Of a DNA stretch of 64,000 bases, positions 18,127-24,852 are shown one piece after another (within the stretch, counting starts at the first letter, position 1; the number at the start of each line of letters is the position of its first letter). The notes under the pieces were generated by a model that did not search any database, was not told the origin of the DNA, and saw nothing but the letters and a program-made list of their open reading frames with translations. This DNA is from an uncultured Odoribacter sp. (GTDB lineage: Bacteria; Bacteroidota; Bacteroidia; Bacteroidales; Marinifilaceae), in assembly GCA_910578105.1 (NCBI GenBank), contig CAJTPD010000008.1, positions 62,001-126,000 on the forward strand, given 5' to 3'. A program made the position numbers and the translations under genes.

Positions 18127-18156
18127 AATGTTTTTATTGTTTTTATTAATCGTCTG

Positions 18157-18187
18157 CAAAGTTACAGGGTAATGCTGGTATGGGCAA
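18157..18187 (-). promoter_or_regulatory. Promoter of the leftward NTF2/flavodoxin operon
   Basis: On the minus strand TTG (18187-18185), exactly 20 nt, then TAACTTTG (18164-18157), a full match to the Bacteroides consensus. The -33 element directly abuts the palindrome at 18189-18227, so a protein bound there should block this promoter. Confidence 0.75.
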
Positions 18188-18188
18188 G

Positions 18189-18227
18189 TACCGAAAAATT
18201 ATTCATATACTGAATTATTTTTCGGTA
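18189..18227. promoter_or_regulatory. 39-bp palindromic operator between HxlR gene and its target operon
   Basis: The outer ten bases are perfectly inverted (TACCGAAAAA / TTTTTCGGTA), and the inner ATTCA / TGAAT also pair. It sits between two back-to-back promoters and immediately upstream of both -33 elements, the usual place for an autoregulating HxlR/MarR-type repressor or activator to bind. Confidence 0.65.
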
Positions 18228-18235
18228 TATCTCTA

Positions 18236-18266
18236 TTGTGAGAGATTATGCTTACCTTTACATTTG
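18236..18266 (+). promoter_or_regulatory. Promoter of the HxlR regulator gene
   Basis: TTG at 18236-18238, a 20-nt spacer and TACATTTG at 18259-18266 match the Bacteroides consensus. The start codon follows 18 nt later. Confidence 0.72.
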
Positions 18267-18284
18267 TAATAGCGAAAAGAAAAA

Positions 18285-18635
18285 ATGTACGAAAGAAAAA
18301 TACCCGTCGATTTGAGTTGTCCTCTTCGGTTGACGATGAGCTTGATAGATTCCAAGTGGAAATCCTGCATACTGGATGAGTTGCGTAATGCGTCAATGCG
18401 TCCAAGTGAATTACACAAGGCTCTACCCGAAGCCACACCGCGCGTACTCGATTTACAACTAAAAGAACTGGTGGATGATGGACTTGTAGCTAAAACAATT
18501 TATCCCGAATTGCCGCCACGTTCGGAATATTCCATTACAGAGCTTGGACAATCGCTATTGCCAATCCTTGATGCCATGATTACATGGGGAGAAGCAAATC
18601 AGGATTTATTCGTTAGAAAATATGGTCAGGAATGA
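18285..18635 (+). CDS. HxlR-family winged-helix transcriptional regulator
   Basis: A 116-residue regulator. 'CPLRLTMSLIDSKWKSCILDEL' is the HxlR hallmark with the conserved N-terminal Cys (residue 11), the redox- or electrophile-sensing position in several family members. 'MRPSELHKALPEATPRVLDLQLKEL' is the recognition helix region and 'RSEYSITELGQSLLPIL' the wing. It is divergent from the flavodoxin operon with a shared palindromic operator, so it most likely controls that operon and itself. Confidence 0.92.
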   Translation: MYERKIPVDLSCPLRLTMSLIDSKWKSCILDELRNASMRPSELHKALPEATPRVLDLQLKELVDDGLVAKTIYPELPPRSEYSITELGQSLLPILDAMITWGEANQDLFVRKYGQE

Positions 18636-18659
18636 AATCTACAGACGGATTGTGTTAAT

Positions 18660-18745
18660 TTGTAATAGTCATGGCTTAATCTTTTTCTTTTTACAAAGGT
18701 TATGTTTTTATCCGTGATTGTCGGATTAAGTCTTGACTATTACAA
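18660..18745. repeat. 86-nt element bounded by 22-bp imperfect inverted repeats
   Basis: TTGTAATAGTCATGGCTTAATC at 18660-18681 pairs with the complement at 18724-18745 (19 of 22 match), enclosing 42 nt. It follows the HxlR gene by 24 nt. It may be a MITE-like relic or a long terminator stem. No T-run follows on either side, which argues against a plain terminator. The stretch 18746-18925 holds nothing recognised. Confidence 0.5.
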
Positions 18746-18925
18746 TTTTCGATGTCATTCGACACTAAAAAAGACAACGGATAGGTAGCAAAATTACCTC
18801 ACAACTCCTCGATATCCCGCTTTGGGGGAGAAAGGAAAAATACAGCCATTCAACACCCAATTCTTTTAGTATCCAACCACTTACTTTATTCCGCCAAAAT
18901 CTGCCAAAATCTCACGAATTCTTGT

Positions 18926-18933
18926 TATATTTG
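18926..18933 (+). promoter_or_regulatory. -7 element upstream of the GG-leader gene
   Basis: TATATTTG matches the -7 consensus exactly; a -33 TTG at the right distance is absent (CTG at 18901-18903 is 22 nt away). It lies 41 nt before the ATG at 18974. Confidence 0.4.
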
Positions 18934-18973
18934 TAATAATATATATCTTAAATTTTAATTAAAATGAAGTAAT

Positions 18974-19630
18974 ATGAAAAAACTTGTATGATGCAATTTA
19001 GATGTTATTGCAACTCTATTACCGGAATTAAATGAAAATGAGCAAAGAAATATTATTGGAGGTTCAGGTTCTTGTTTTAGTGATTCGCCTGTTCCTTTGC
19101 CAGTTGAGACTTGTATTTGTAATGAAGTAAGTTCAGTAGTGAAAACAGAAACTTTTTCAGAGAATCCTATTATTAGTAGTGTGGAATGTACTGGAATGGT
19201 TCCAACAATAACAACAACATGTACACCTATTTTATCAACATCAGTGACTAAGCCTGAGAATGACCATTCTGTTATGTTGGGGGCAATTGCAATTTCTGCA
19301 ACTTTAGCTGCTGATGATGTTACGGGTGTTGGAATTATAGATGATATAACAATCCCTTTTATATTGGGAGGTGCAGCTATTTATGAGGGCTATAAGTATA
19401 TTACTACAAACGATACTCCCTCATATGGTAATTTCGGTAATCCTCAGGATTGGACTTATACAGTTCCTTCTCAACCTTTTTATGAAATACCTCCTATGGA
19501 TAATGGAAGTTTTGGACCGGAGGGAGCAAGTAAGTGGTGGTTAATTCCTGGAGGTGCTGCCTTGGCCAAAGAAATGAAAGAGGGGGCTGAAATACAGATT
19601 CCTTATAGATATGATTTGGATAATAAGTAA
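18974..19630 (+). CDS. Double-glycine-leader secreted protein with pre-toxin-like core; in-frame TGA in leader
   Basis: From ATG 18974 the frame reads 'MKKLV', TGA at 18989-18991, then 'CNLDVIATLLPELNENEQ' and 'RNIIGG' and continues open to 19630. The 30-codon leader matches the LSxxELxxIxGG consensus of GG leaders cut by peptidase-containing ABC exporters: Leu at -12, Glu at -8, Ile at -4, Gly-Gly at -2/-1 (19058-19063). The mature part is 188 residues: a Cys/Thr-rich stretch, then a hydrophobic segment 'LAADDVTGVGIIDDITIPF' like the ADD-TG-DD pre-toxin segments of polymorphic toxins, then a Pro/Gly-rich tail. Without the TGA being read through, only a leaderless product (TTG 19097) could be made. 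Function unproven; two small membrane genes follow. Confidence 0.6.
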
Positions 19631-19641
19631 CTTGTTTTAAC

Positions 19642-19836
19642 ATGGAATTGAGTGTTTTTATCAGAGCTATAGATGTGTTTAGCCGGGTTGTGTTGACTGT
19701 TTATTTAGTGCTTACCATTGTTTTTAAGGTTCGGTTACCTCAGGAATTGAGATGGACTATGCTGTTGACTTGGTTGATTTTATTTTCTGTTGCCCGTTTT
19801 TATTATTACAGGATTAAACATAACCGCCATGATTAA
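19642..19836 (+). CDS. Small two-helix membrane protein, candidate immunity protein
   Basis: A 64-residue protein with two likely membrane helices ('VVLTVYLVLTIVF' and 'WTMLLTWLILFSVARFYYY') and a basic C terminus. It starts 11 nt after the GG-leader gene and overlaps the next gene by 8 nt. No family recognised. By position behind a GG-leader secreted protein it could be an immunity protein, but it could equally help export or be unrelated. Confidence 0.6.
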   Translation: MELSVFIRAIDVFSRVVLTVYLVLTIVFKVRLPQELRWTMLLTWLILFSVARFYYYRIKHNRHD

Positions 19837-20050
19837 AGATGAAGTATTATCGTTTGTTGCCCGGAAGTGGGGCTACATTGTTTTTTATATATTTTATGTT
19901 TTTGTACTGGTTACGTTGGCCTTATGGCTATGGTGGGAAGATTTGCTTTGTCCGGAATATTTATATGTATTTTGCTTTGTTACCGGAATTTATATTGGGG
20001 CTAAATTAACTTATTCCTTGGGGAAATATGTGTGCGGGCACCGGACTTGA
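19829..20050 (+). CDS. Small two-helix membrane protein, candidate immunity protein
   Basis: A 73-residue protein starting 'MIKDEVLSFVARKWGY'. Two membrane helices ('VFYIFYVFVLVTLALWLWW' and 'YVFCFVTGIYIGAKLTY') and a short Cys-containing tail. ATG 19829 is preferred to the in-frame start at 19790, because it gives an 8-nt overlap with the preceding gene, typical of translational coupling. No family recognised. Last gene of the GG-leader cassette; the 228 nt after it hold only a terminator. Confidence 0.58.
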   Translation: MIKDEVLSFVARKWGYIVFYIFYVFVLVTLALWLWWEDLLCPEYLYVFCFVTGIYIGAKLTYSLGKYVCGHRT

Positions 20051-20206
20051 TTGGAATAGCTGATGTTTTTCCGGTGTTCACGGAGTCTGAACAGGGGGAT
20101 TTCTATTGCTGATTCAATGGGATGTTTCGATTATCAAAGAAATGATTAACAGTAGTGGGCTGGCAATAGTATTAAATATCAATTGCAAAAGGAGAAAATA
20201 AAACAA

Positions 20207-20234
20207 CCGAATGATACAAATAAATATCATTCGG
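20207..20234 (-). terminator. Terminator of the 2-oxoacid oxidoreductase operon
   Basis: CCGAATGATA and TATCATTCGG form a perfect 10-bp stem with an 8-nt loop. On the minus strand it is followed by a T-rich run (TTGTTTTATTTT), so it ends the leftward operon whose last gene stops at 20279; it may also slow readthrough from the GG-leader cassette. Confidence 0.82.
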
Positions 20235-20278
20235 CTGTGAGGATAAGAGTTGTTGCGGAATGTTCGCAACATACATCA

Positions 20279-20830
20279 TTAAATCTGATTCATAACGACA
20301 AGCTGGTTCATACCGGTTTGTACGGCTTCGATATTCATCGGAATCAGATTATGGTGGCGGGCCGGAAGGGATTTTTTCAGTCCTTTTTCCAAATTGTCTA
20401 AATTGATAATCGGTTTTACTTTCAGAAATGCACCTAAAATAATCATGTTGAAAATTTTGGGATTGCCGCCTTCTGCTGCCAACCGTGCACCTTCTATTTG
20501 ATAAATATTAATGTCTTTTCGGGTCGGATGATGGGTGATGCCATTGGGGTCATAAATCAGCGTTCCTCCGGGTTTCACCAATGATTCGAATTTGTCCATG
20601 GATTGTTGATTCAGGACAATGGCCGAATCGAAGGCATTCAATACCGGGGAACTGATTCGTGCGTCACTGATGATGACGGTTACGTTGGCCGTACCTCCGC
20701 GCATCTCCGGTCCGTAAGAAGGCATCCAGGATACTTCCTGATCCTGCATGATTCCCGAATAGGCGAGAATCTTTCCCATAGAAAGTACTCCCTGACCTCC
20801 GAATCCTGCTATAATAATTTCTTCTGTCAT
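20279..20830 (-). CDS. 2-oxoacid:ferredoxin oxidoreductase, gamma subunit
   Basis: A 183-residue catalytic-gamma subunit. 'EIIIAGFGGQGVLSMGKILAYSG' at the N terminus, 'SYGPEMRGGTANVTVIIS' and 'VLNAFDSAIVLNQQSMDKFE' are the family's conserved stretches. With alpha, beta and a small ferredoxin it forms an enzyme that decarboxylates a 2-oxoacid to its acyl-CoA and reduces ferredoxin, or runs the reverse way. It is the last gene of the operon, 88 nt after the beta subunit. Confidence 0.92.
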   Translation of the reverse strand: MTEEIIIAGFGGQGVLSMGKILAYSGIMQDQEVSWMPSYGPEMRGGTANVTVIISDARISSPVLNAFDSAIVLNQQSMDKFESLVKPGGTLIYDPNGITHHPTRKDINIYQIEGARLAAEGGNPKIFNMIILGAFLKVKPIINLDNLEKGLKKSLPARHHNLIPMNIEAVQTGMNQLVVMNQI

Positions 20831-20918
20831 ATAAAACGGGTTATAAAGTTTTTTTAGTAATAAAGTTCATAAAATAAAATGCTAAGGTTTATACTCCTTT
20901 GAGAATTTTATGAACGAA

Positions 20919-21680
20919 TCAGATGTCTTTGATGTCTCCTAACGGATACTTGGCAAACATGTGCTCGTGCATCCATTTGTTGGCATCTACAGGTGACATT
21001 TTCCATCCGGAGTTACAGGTGCCGACTACTTCCACAAAAGAAAGCCCTTTCTGCAAACGGGTGTTCTGAAAAGCCTTCTTGATGGCATTTTTAGTTTTGC
21101 GGACTGCTCCCGGAGTGTCGGCACTTTGGCGGGTTACGTAGCAGGTGCCGTCGAGTTGTGCCAGTAATTCAGTAATCTTCATCGGAAAACCGTTCAATTT
21201 GGCGTCACGGCCGTAAGGTGTAGTAGCAGTCACCTGTCCTAACAGGGTAGTCGGGGCCATCTGGCCTCCGGTCATGCCGTAGATGGCGTTATTGATAAAG
21301 ACAACGACGATGTTTTCCCCCCGGTTGCAGGCGTGCATGATTTCAGCACATCCGATGGAGGCTAAGTCTCCGTCTCCCTGATAGGTAAACACGTATTTTT
21401 CCGGATGCAGCCGGCTGATGGCCGTCGCTACGGCAGGTGCGCGTCCGTGAGCGGCTTCTGCCCAGTCGATGTCAATATAATTATAGGCAAATACACTACA
21501 TCCTACCGGAGAAACACCGATGGTCTGGTCCTGGATGTTCAGTTCTTCAATCACTTCTGCAATCAGTTTGTGAACCACCCCGTGGGTACATCCCGGGCAG
21601 TAGTGCATGATGTTGTCGGTGAGGAGTTTACTCTTTTTCAGTACGAGGTTTTCCTCTTTTATAATGTCTGTTAATTCCAT
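20919..21680 (-). CDS. 2-oxoacid:ferredoxin oxidoreductase, beta subunit (TPP-binding)
   Basis: A 253-residue thiamine-pyrophosphate subunit. 'HYCPGCTHGVVHKLIAEV' carries the CxxCxH cluster segment, and 'YQGDGDLASIGCAEIMHA' through 'NNAIYGMTGGQM' is the TPP/Mg motif (GDGD..N). 'AHGRAPAVATAISRL' is also typical. It follows the alpha subunit by 51 nt. Substrate is probably a branched-chain 2-oxoacid or 2-oxoglutarate, given the VorB-like partner and neighbouring aminotransferase. Confidence 0.93.
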   Translation of the reverse strand: MELTDIIKEENLVLKKSKLLTDNIMHYCPGCTHGVVHKLIAEVIEELNIQDQTIGVSPVGCSVFAYNYIDIDWAEAAHGRAPAVATAISRLHPEKYVFTYQGDGDLASIGCAEIMHACNRGENIVVVFINNAIYGMTGGQMAPTTLLGQVTATTPYGRDAKLNGFPMKITELLAQLDGTCYVTRQSADTPGAVRKTKNAIKKAFQNTRLQKGLSFVEVVGTCNSGWKMSPVDANKWMHEHMFAKYPLGDIKDI

Positions 21681-21731
21681 ACGAAACGTTTTTTTTGATT
21701 TACGATTGATTTGCTGACGAATTATCGTTTA

Positions 21732-22811
21732 TCAGATCATAAATTTAGTTTTTAGTGCCTCCACAATTTCTTCCGGGGTAGGGACAACCCCGCCCATACG
21801 TCCGTAAAAGTCTACTTTCACTTTGCCATCGACTGCGAGCCGGACATCTTCAACCATTTGTCCTGCACTCATTTCTACCGACATGAAACCTTTTACCTGT
21901 GAACAAAGGTCGGCAATCGGTTGGTATGGGAATGGATACAAAGTGATGGGGCGTAAAAGTCCCACTTTGATTCCGGCTTCGCGTGCCAGTTGGATAGATT
22001 TCTGGCAGATACGGGCCGTAGAGCCATAAGCCACAAGGATGTAGTCGGCATCTTCACAAGAAAGGGCTTCGTAACGTACTTCGTTGGCTTCTATTTCGCG
22101 ATATTTGCGCTGCAGTTTTTCGTTGAACACTTCCTGACGGTGAGCTTCCAGTTCCAGAGAAGTAATTACATGATGTTCGCGTTTTTTCTTTCCGGTAAGT
22201 GCCCAACTTCCCGAAATCTTTTCGATTTCTTCGTCAGTCCATCTCGGAGTATAATCCGGCAAAACCACCTTTTCCATCATCTGTCCGATAACACCGTCTG
22301 CCAGCACCATGGCCGGATTCCGGTATTTAAAGGCCAGTTCAAATCCTAACACCACGAAGTCGCTCATTTCCTGTACGGAAGCAGGAGCCAATACAATCAG
22401 GTGATAGTCTCCGTGGCCGCCGCCTTTGGTGGCCTGGAAATAGTCACTTTGCGAGGGCTGGATGGTTCCCAGTCCGGGGCCGCCGCGCATGACATCTACA
22501 ACCAGACAAGGCAATTCGGCACCCGCAATGTAAGTAATCCCTTCCTGTTTCAAACTGATACCGGGACTGGATGACGAAGTCATTACTTTTTTCCCGCAAG
22601 ATGCACCGCCATATACCATATTGATAGCGGCTAATTCACTTTCAGCCTGAAGGACAACCATTCCTGTTTCTTCCCACGGTTTGCGCAACATCAGTGTTTC
22701 CATGACTTCAGATTGCGGGGTGATGGGGTAACCGAAGTAACCATCGCAACCGCAACGGATGGCGGTTTCTGCAATGACTTCATTACCTTTCATTAATTTT
22801 ACTTCTGCCAT
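21732..22811 (-). CDS. vorB: 2-oxoacid:ferredoxin oxidoreductase, alpha subunit (VorB-like)
   Basis: A 359-residue alpha subunit beginning 'MAEVKLMKGNEVIAETAIRC'. 'GCDGYFGYPITPQSEVMETL' (pyrimidine-side TPP domain), 'SSSPGISLKQEGITY' and 'VDVMRGGPGLGTIQPSQSDYF' match the VorB/KorA family, and the C-terminal domain has 'YGSTARICQKSIQLAREAG'. Length agrees with 3-methyl-2-oxobutanoate:ferredoxin oxidoreductase VorB. Gene order ferredoxin-alpha-beta-gamma is also that of 2-oxoglutarate oxidoreductase korDABC, so the symbol is tentative. Confidence 0.9.
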   Translation of the reverse strand: MAEVKLMKGNEVIAETAIRCGCDGYFGYPITPQSEVMETLMLRKPWEETGMVVLQAESELAAINMVYGGASCGKKVMTSSSSPGISLKQEGITYIAGAELPCLVVDVMRGGPGLGTIQPSQSDYFQATKGGGHGDYHLIVLAPASVQEMSDFVVLGFELAFKYRNPAMVLADGVIGQMMEKVVLPDYTPRWTDEEIEKISGSWALTGKKKREHHVITSLELEAHRQEVFNEKLQRKYREIEANEVRYEALSCEDADYILVAYGSTARICQKSIQLAREAGIKVGLLRPITLYPFPYQPIADLCSQVKGFMSVEMSAGQMVEDVRLAVDGKVKVDFYGRMGGVVPTPEEIVEALKTKFMI

Positions 22812-22874
22812 ATTTTAGTTATTTTATAATTTATATCTATTTGGAATAAGGGTACTTTGAAATAATGGTACTTG

Positions 22875-23102
22875 TTATTCAATTGCTTTTTTATATACGC
22901 TGATTACCGAATCGGGGCATACCAGCCCACAACTGGCACAACCGATGCAGGCGTCCGGATTTTTCATATATGCGTAATGGTAGCCTTTACCGTTTACATC
23001 CGGATTTAAATCAATTACATGGGTCGGACACGCCACCACACACAGACTGCATCCTTTACAATGCTCTATGTCTACCACAATAGCTCCTTTGAATTTTGCC
23101 AT
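22875..23102 (-). CDS. 2x[4Fe-4S] ferredoxin subunit of the 2-oxoacid oxidoreductase
   Basis: A 75-residue ferredoxin with two cysteine motifs, 'CKGCSLCVVACP' and 'CIGCASCGLVCP', each binding one [4Fe-4S] cluster. It passes electrons between the catalytic subunits and free ferredoxin. First gene of the operon; the 186 nt upstream contains the likely promoter region but no clear consensus was found. Confidence 0.93.
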   Translation of the reverse strand: MAKFKGAIVVDIEHCKGCSLCVVACPTHVIDLNPDVNGKGYHYAYMKNPDACIGCASCGLVCPDSVISVYKKAIE

Positions 23103-23288
23103 AGTTTTTAGAATTATAATTTATCGAATATTTGTATCTTTTCGTTACGCTTTGTAATCAATTCCGGGTATAAAATTATATTTTAAAATCAGAACTGCAA
23201 AAAATGACGGTTTTATTTTTGCATTTTCCTTTGAATTTTCACACCCGATACCGGAATGAGCATTTTTTTTATTTTCAGTACCTGCTTT

Positions 23289-24599
23289 TTACCGATGGTC
23301 TTTTTCGAAACGTTTGATTCTTTCCTGCAAAGTAGCCATTTTATCCAAACTGATTTGTGATACACATGCGCGGAGACCTTCCCGGTTGCTTCCGCATCCT
23401 TTCAGGGTGATGGAAGAGATGCCATAATACAAGAGTTCTTTGGCCAGTTCGGCTCCTGACATTCCGGGATACATGATAGTGAAATAAAAGCCGTCGGCTA
23501 CATCTTCCGTCCCGTCTTTGTCATAAACGACTTTAAAACCGGCTTCCCGGTAGAGTTTTTTCATGATTTCTGCCCGTTTGCCATATTCTTTCACATCGGT
23601 CAGGATATTCAGTATCCCTTCATTGGCGGCTTTTAATATGGCGGCCACGGCATGTTGAGGGGAGTGGGCAGTCCCGGAAGTCTGGGTGTAAATCAGTTTA
23701 TAGGTGATGGTGTATCCCAATTGTTCTGATTTATAACGTTCTTTTAAATGTTCATATTTTTTGTGGAATAAAGTGTTGGAAATACAAAGTAGTCCGAGGC
23801 GTTGGCCTGCATAACTGAACAGTTTTGAACTGGAAATCATAAAAATATAATTGTCTGTATATTTTGCTACAGTCGGTTGGAAAGGAGCCTGTCCCGGGCG
23901 GGAAAGGTCTTTCCGGAAATCCATGGCAAAATAGGCAAGGTCTTCCAGAATAATGGTATCGTATTCTGTGGCCAGTTTTCCGATGATTTGCAATTCTGTT
24001 TCGGTGAGGCAAACCCAGGAAGGATTGTTGGGATTGCTGTAGACAATGCCCGCAATGTTGCCTTGGTCAAGATATTCCCGGAGTTTGGTTTCCAATTTTT
24101 TGCCCCGGTAATCATATATGTCAAAAGTAATATAAGGTTTACCAATGACTTCCAATTGGGTTTTTTGTACCGGAAATCCGGGGTCAATAAATAAAATGGT
24201 GTCTTTGCCCTGACGACATTCAGTCAATGCCATAAAAGCAACATAGGAAGCTTGCATGGCTCCGACTGTCGGAATAATACCTTCCGGACGAATGTCAATG
24301 TCCATAAAGTTTTTCACAAAACGGGAGGCTTCCTGTGAAAGTTCCGGATAACCTTCCAGCATGGGGTAGAATTGTGCGACTCCTTGTTGTAGAGCATTTA
24401 TTTCGGCTTCTGTGCCAATGCGGGAAGGTGCCAGTCCCGGAACGCCCATTTCCATCCGGATGAATTTTTCTCCGGTAGCTTTTTCCAGAAGATTAGTGAT
24501 TTTAACTGTGTCCCGGATGGAAGCGTCGTCCAGATTACTTACACCACACTGAGCCATTGTTGAGTCGACAAGCTGTTTGTCAATCAGATTATTTTGCAT
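23289..24599 (-). CDS. Class I/II pyridoxal-phosphate-dependent aminotransferase
   Basis: A 436-residue fold-type I aminotransferase. The PLP lysine is in 'MISSSKLFSYAGQRLG' (near residue 258), 'YSNPNNPSWVCLTETEL' is the substrate/PLP loop, 'ILEDLAYF' the Asp that binds the pyridine nitrogen, and 'GLRACVSQIS' the C-terminal Arg that binds the substrate carboxylate. It is just upstream of the 2-oxoacid oxidoreductase genes on the same strand. Together they would turn an amino acid into its 2-oxoacid and then into acyl-CoA. Which amino acid is not visible. Confidence 0.88.
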   Translation of the reverse strand: MQNNLIDKQLVDSTMAQCGVSNLDDASIRDTVKITNLLEKATGEKFIRMEMGVPGLAPSRIGTEAEINALQQGVAQFYPMLEGYPELSQEASRFVKNFMDIDIRPEGIIPTVGAMQASYVAFMALTECRQGKDTILFIDPGFPVQKTQLEVIGKPYITFDIYDYRGKKLETKLREYLDQGNIAGIVYSNPNNPSWVCLTETELQIIGKLATEYDTIILEDLAYFAMDFRKDLSRPGQAPFQPTVAKYTDNYIFMISSSKLFSYAGQRLGLLCISNTLFHKKYEHLKERYKSEQLGYTITYKLIYTQTSGTAHSPQHAVAAILKAANEGILNILTDVKEYGKRAEIMKKLYREAGFKVVYDKDGTEDVADGFYFTIMYPGMSGAELAKELLYYGISSITLKGCGSNREGLRACVSQISLDKMATLQERIKRFEKDHR

Positions 24600-24852
24600 G
24601 ATATTGGGTTGATTTTTCTTACATTTTGAAACAATAATACAAAAATTAATTGATAAAAAACATATTTCTATCTAATTTAACTTATAAATTAACAAATTTA
24701 TATCGTTTGCATGCATTAATTCGAAACAAAGCTGCGATTTTCTGCTGATTAAGTTTGTGATGGCGGATTTGGCTGGAGAAAAATTGAAAAAACTGTCGCA
24801 GGGAATAATATATTTCGGTATTTTTGCCGGGAAAACTAGAAAAAGAACGGTT

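Noticed and set aside
18127..18159. TTG start at 18159 for the NTF2-like gene
   Set aside because: It overlaps the TAACTTTG promoter box, so it cannot be in the transcript.
18780..18917. 48-codon minus-strand frame reading 'NKVSGWILKELGVEWLYF'
   Set aside because: Protein-like in part, but no start codon and no recognised family; noted as possible mobile-element debris only.
18989..18991. Selenocysteine or prfB-like frameshift at the TGA of the GG-leader gene
   Set aside because: No slippery CTTTGAC-type sequence or obvious SECIS-like hairpin is visible; a Sec in a leader position 6 would have no known purpose. Mutation or error is simpler.
24757..24852. Upstream start for the FtsX-like permease
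   Set aside because: The extra 32 residues are not conserved in what I know of the family, which begins at '(M)NLELFIARR'; kept only as an alternative.
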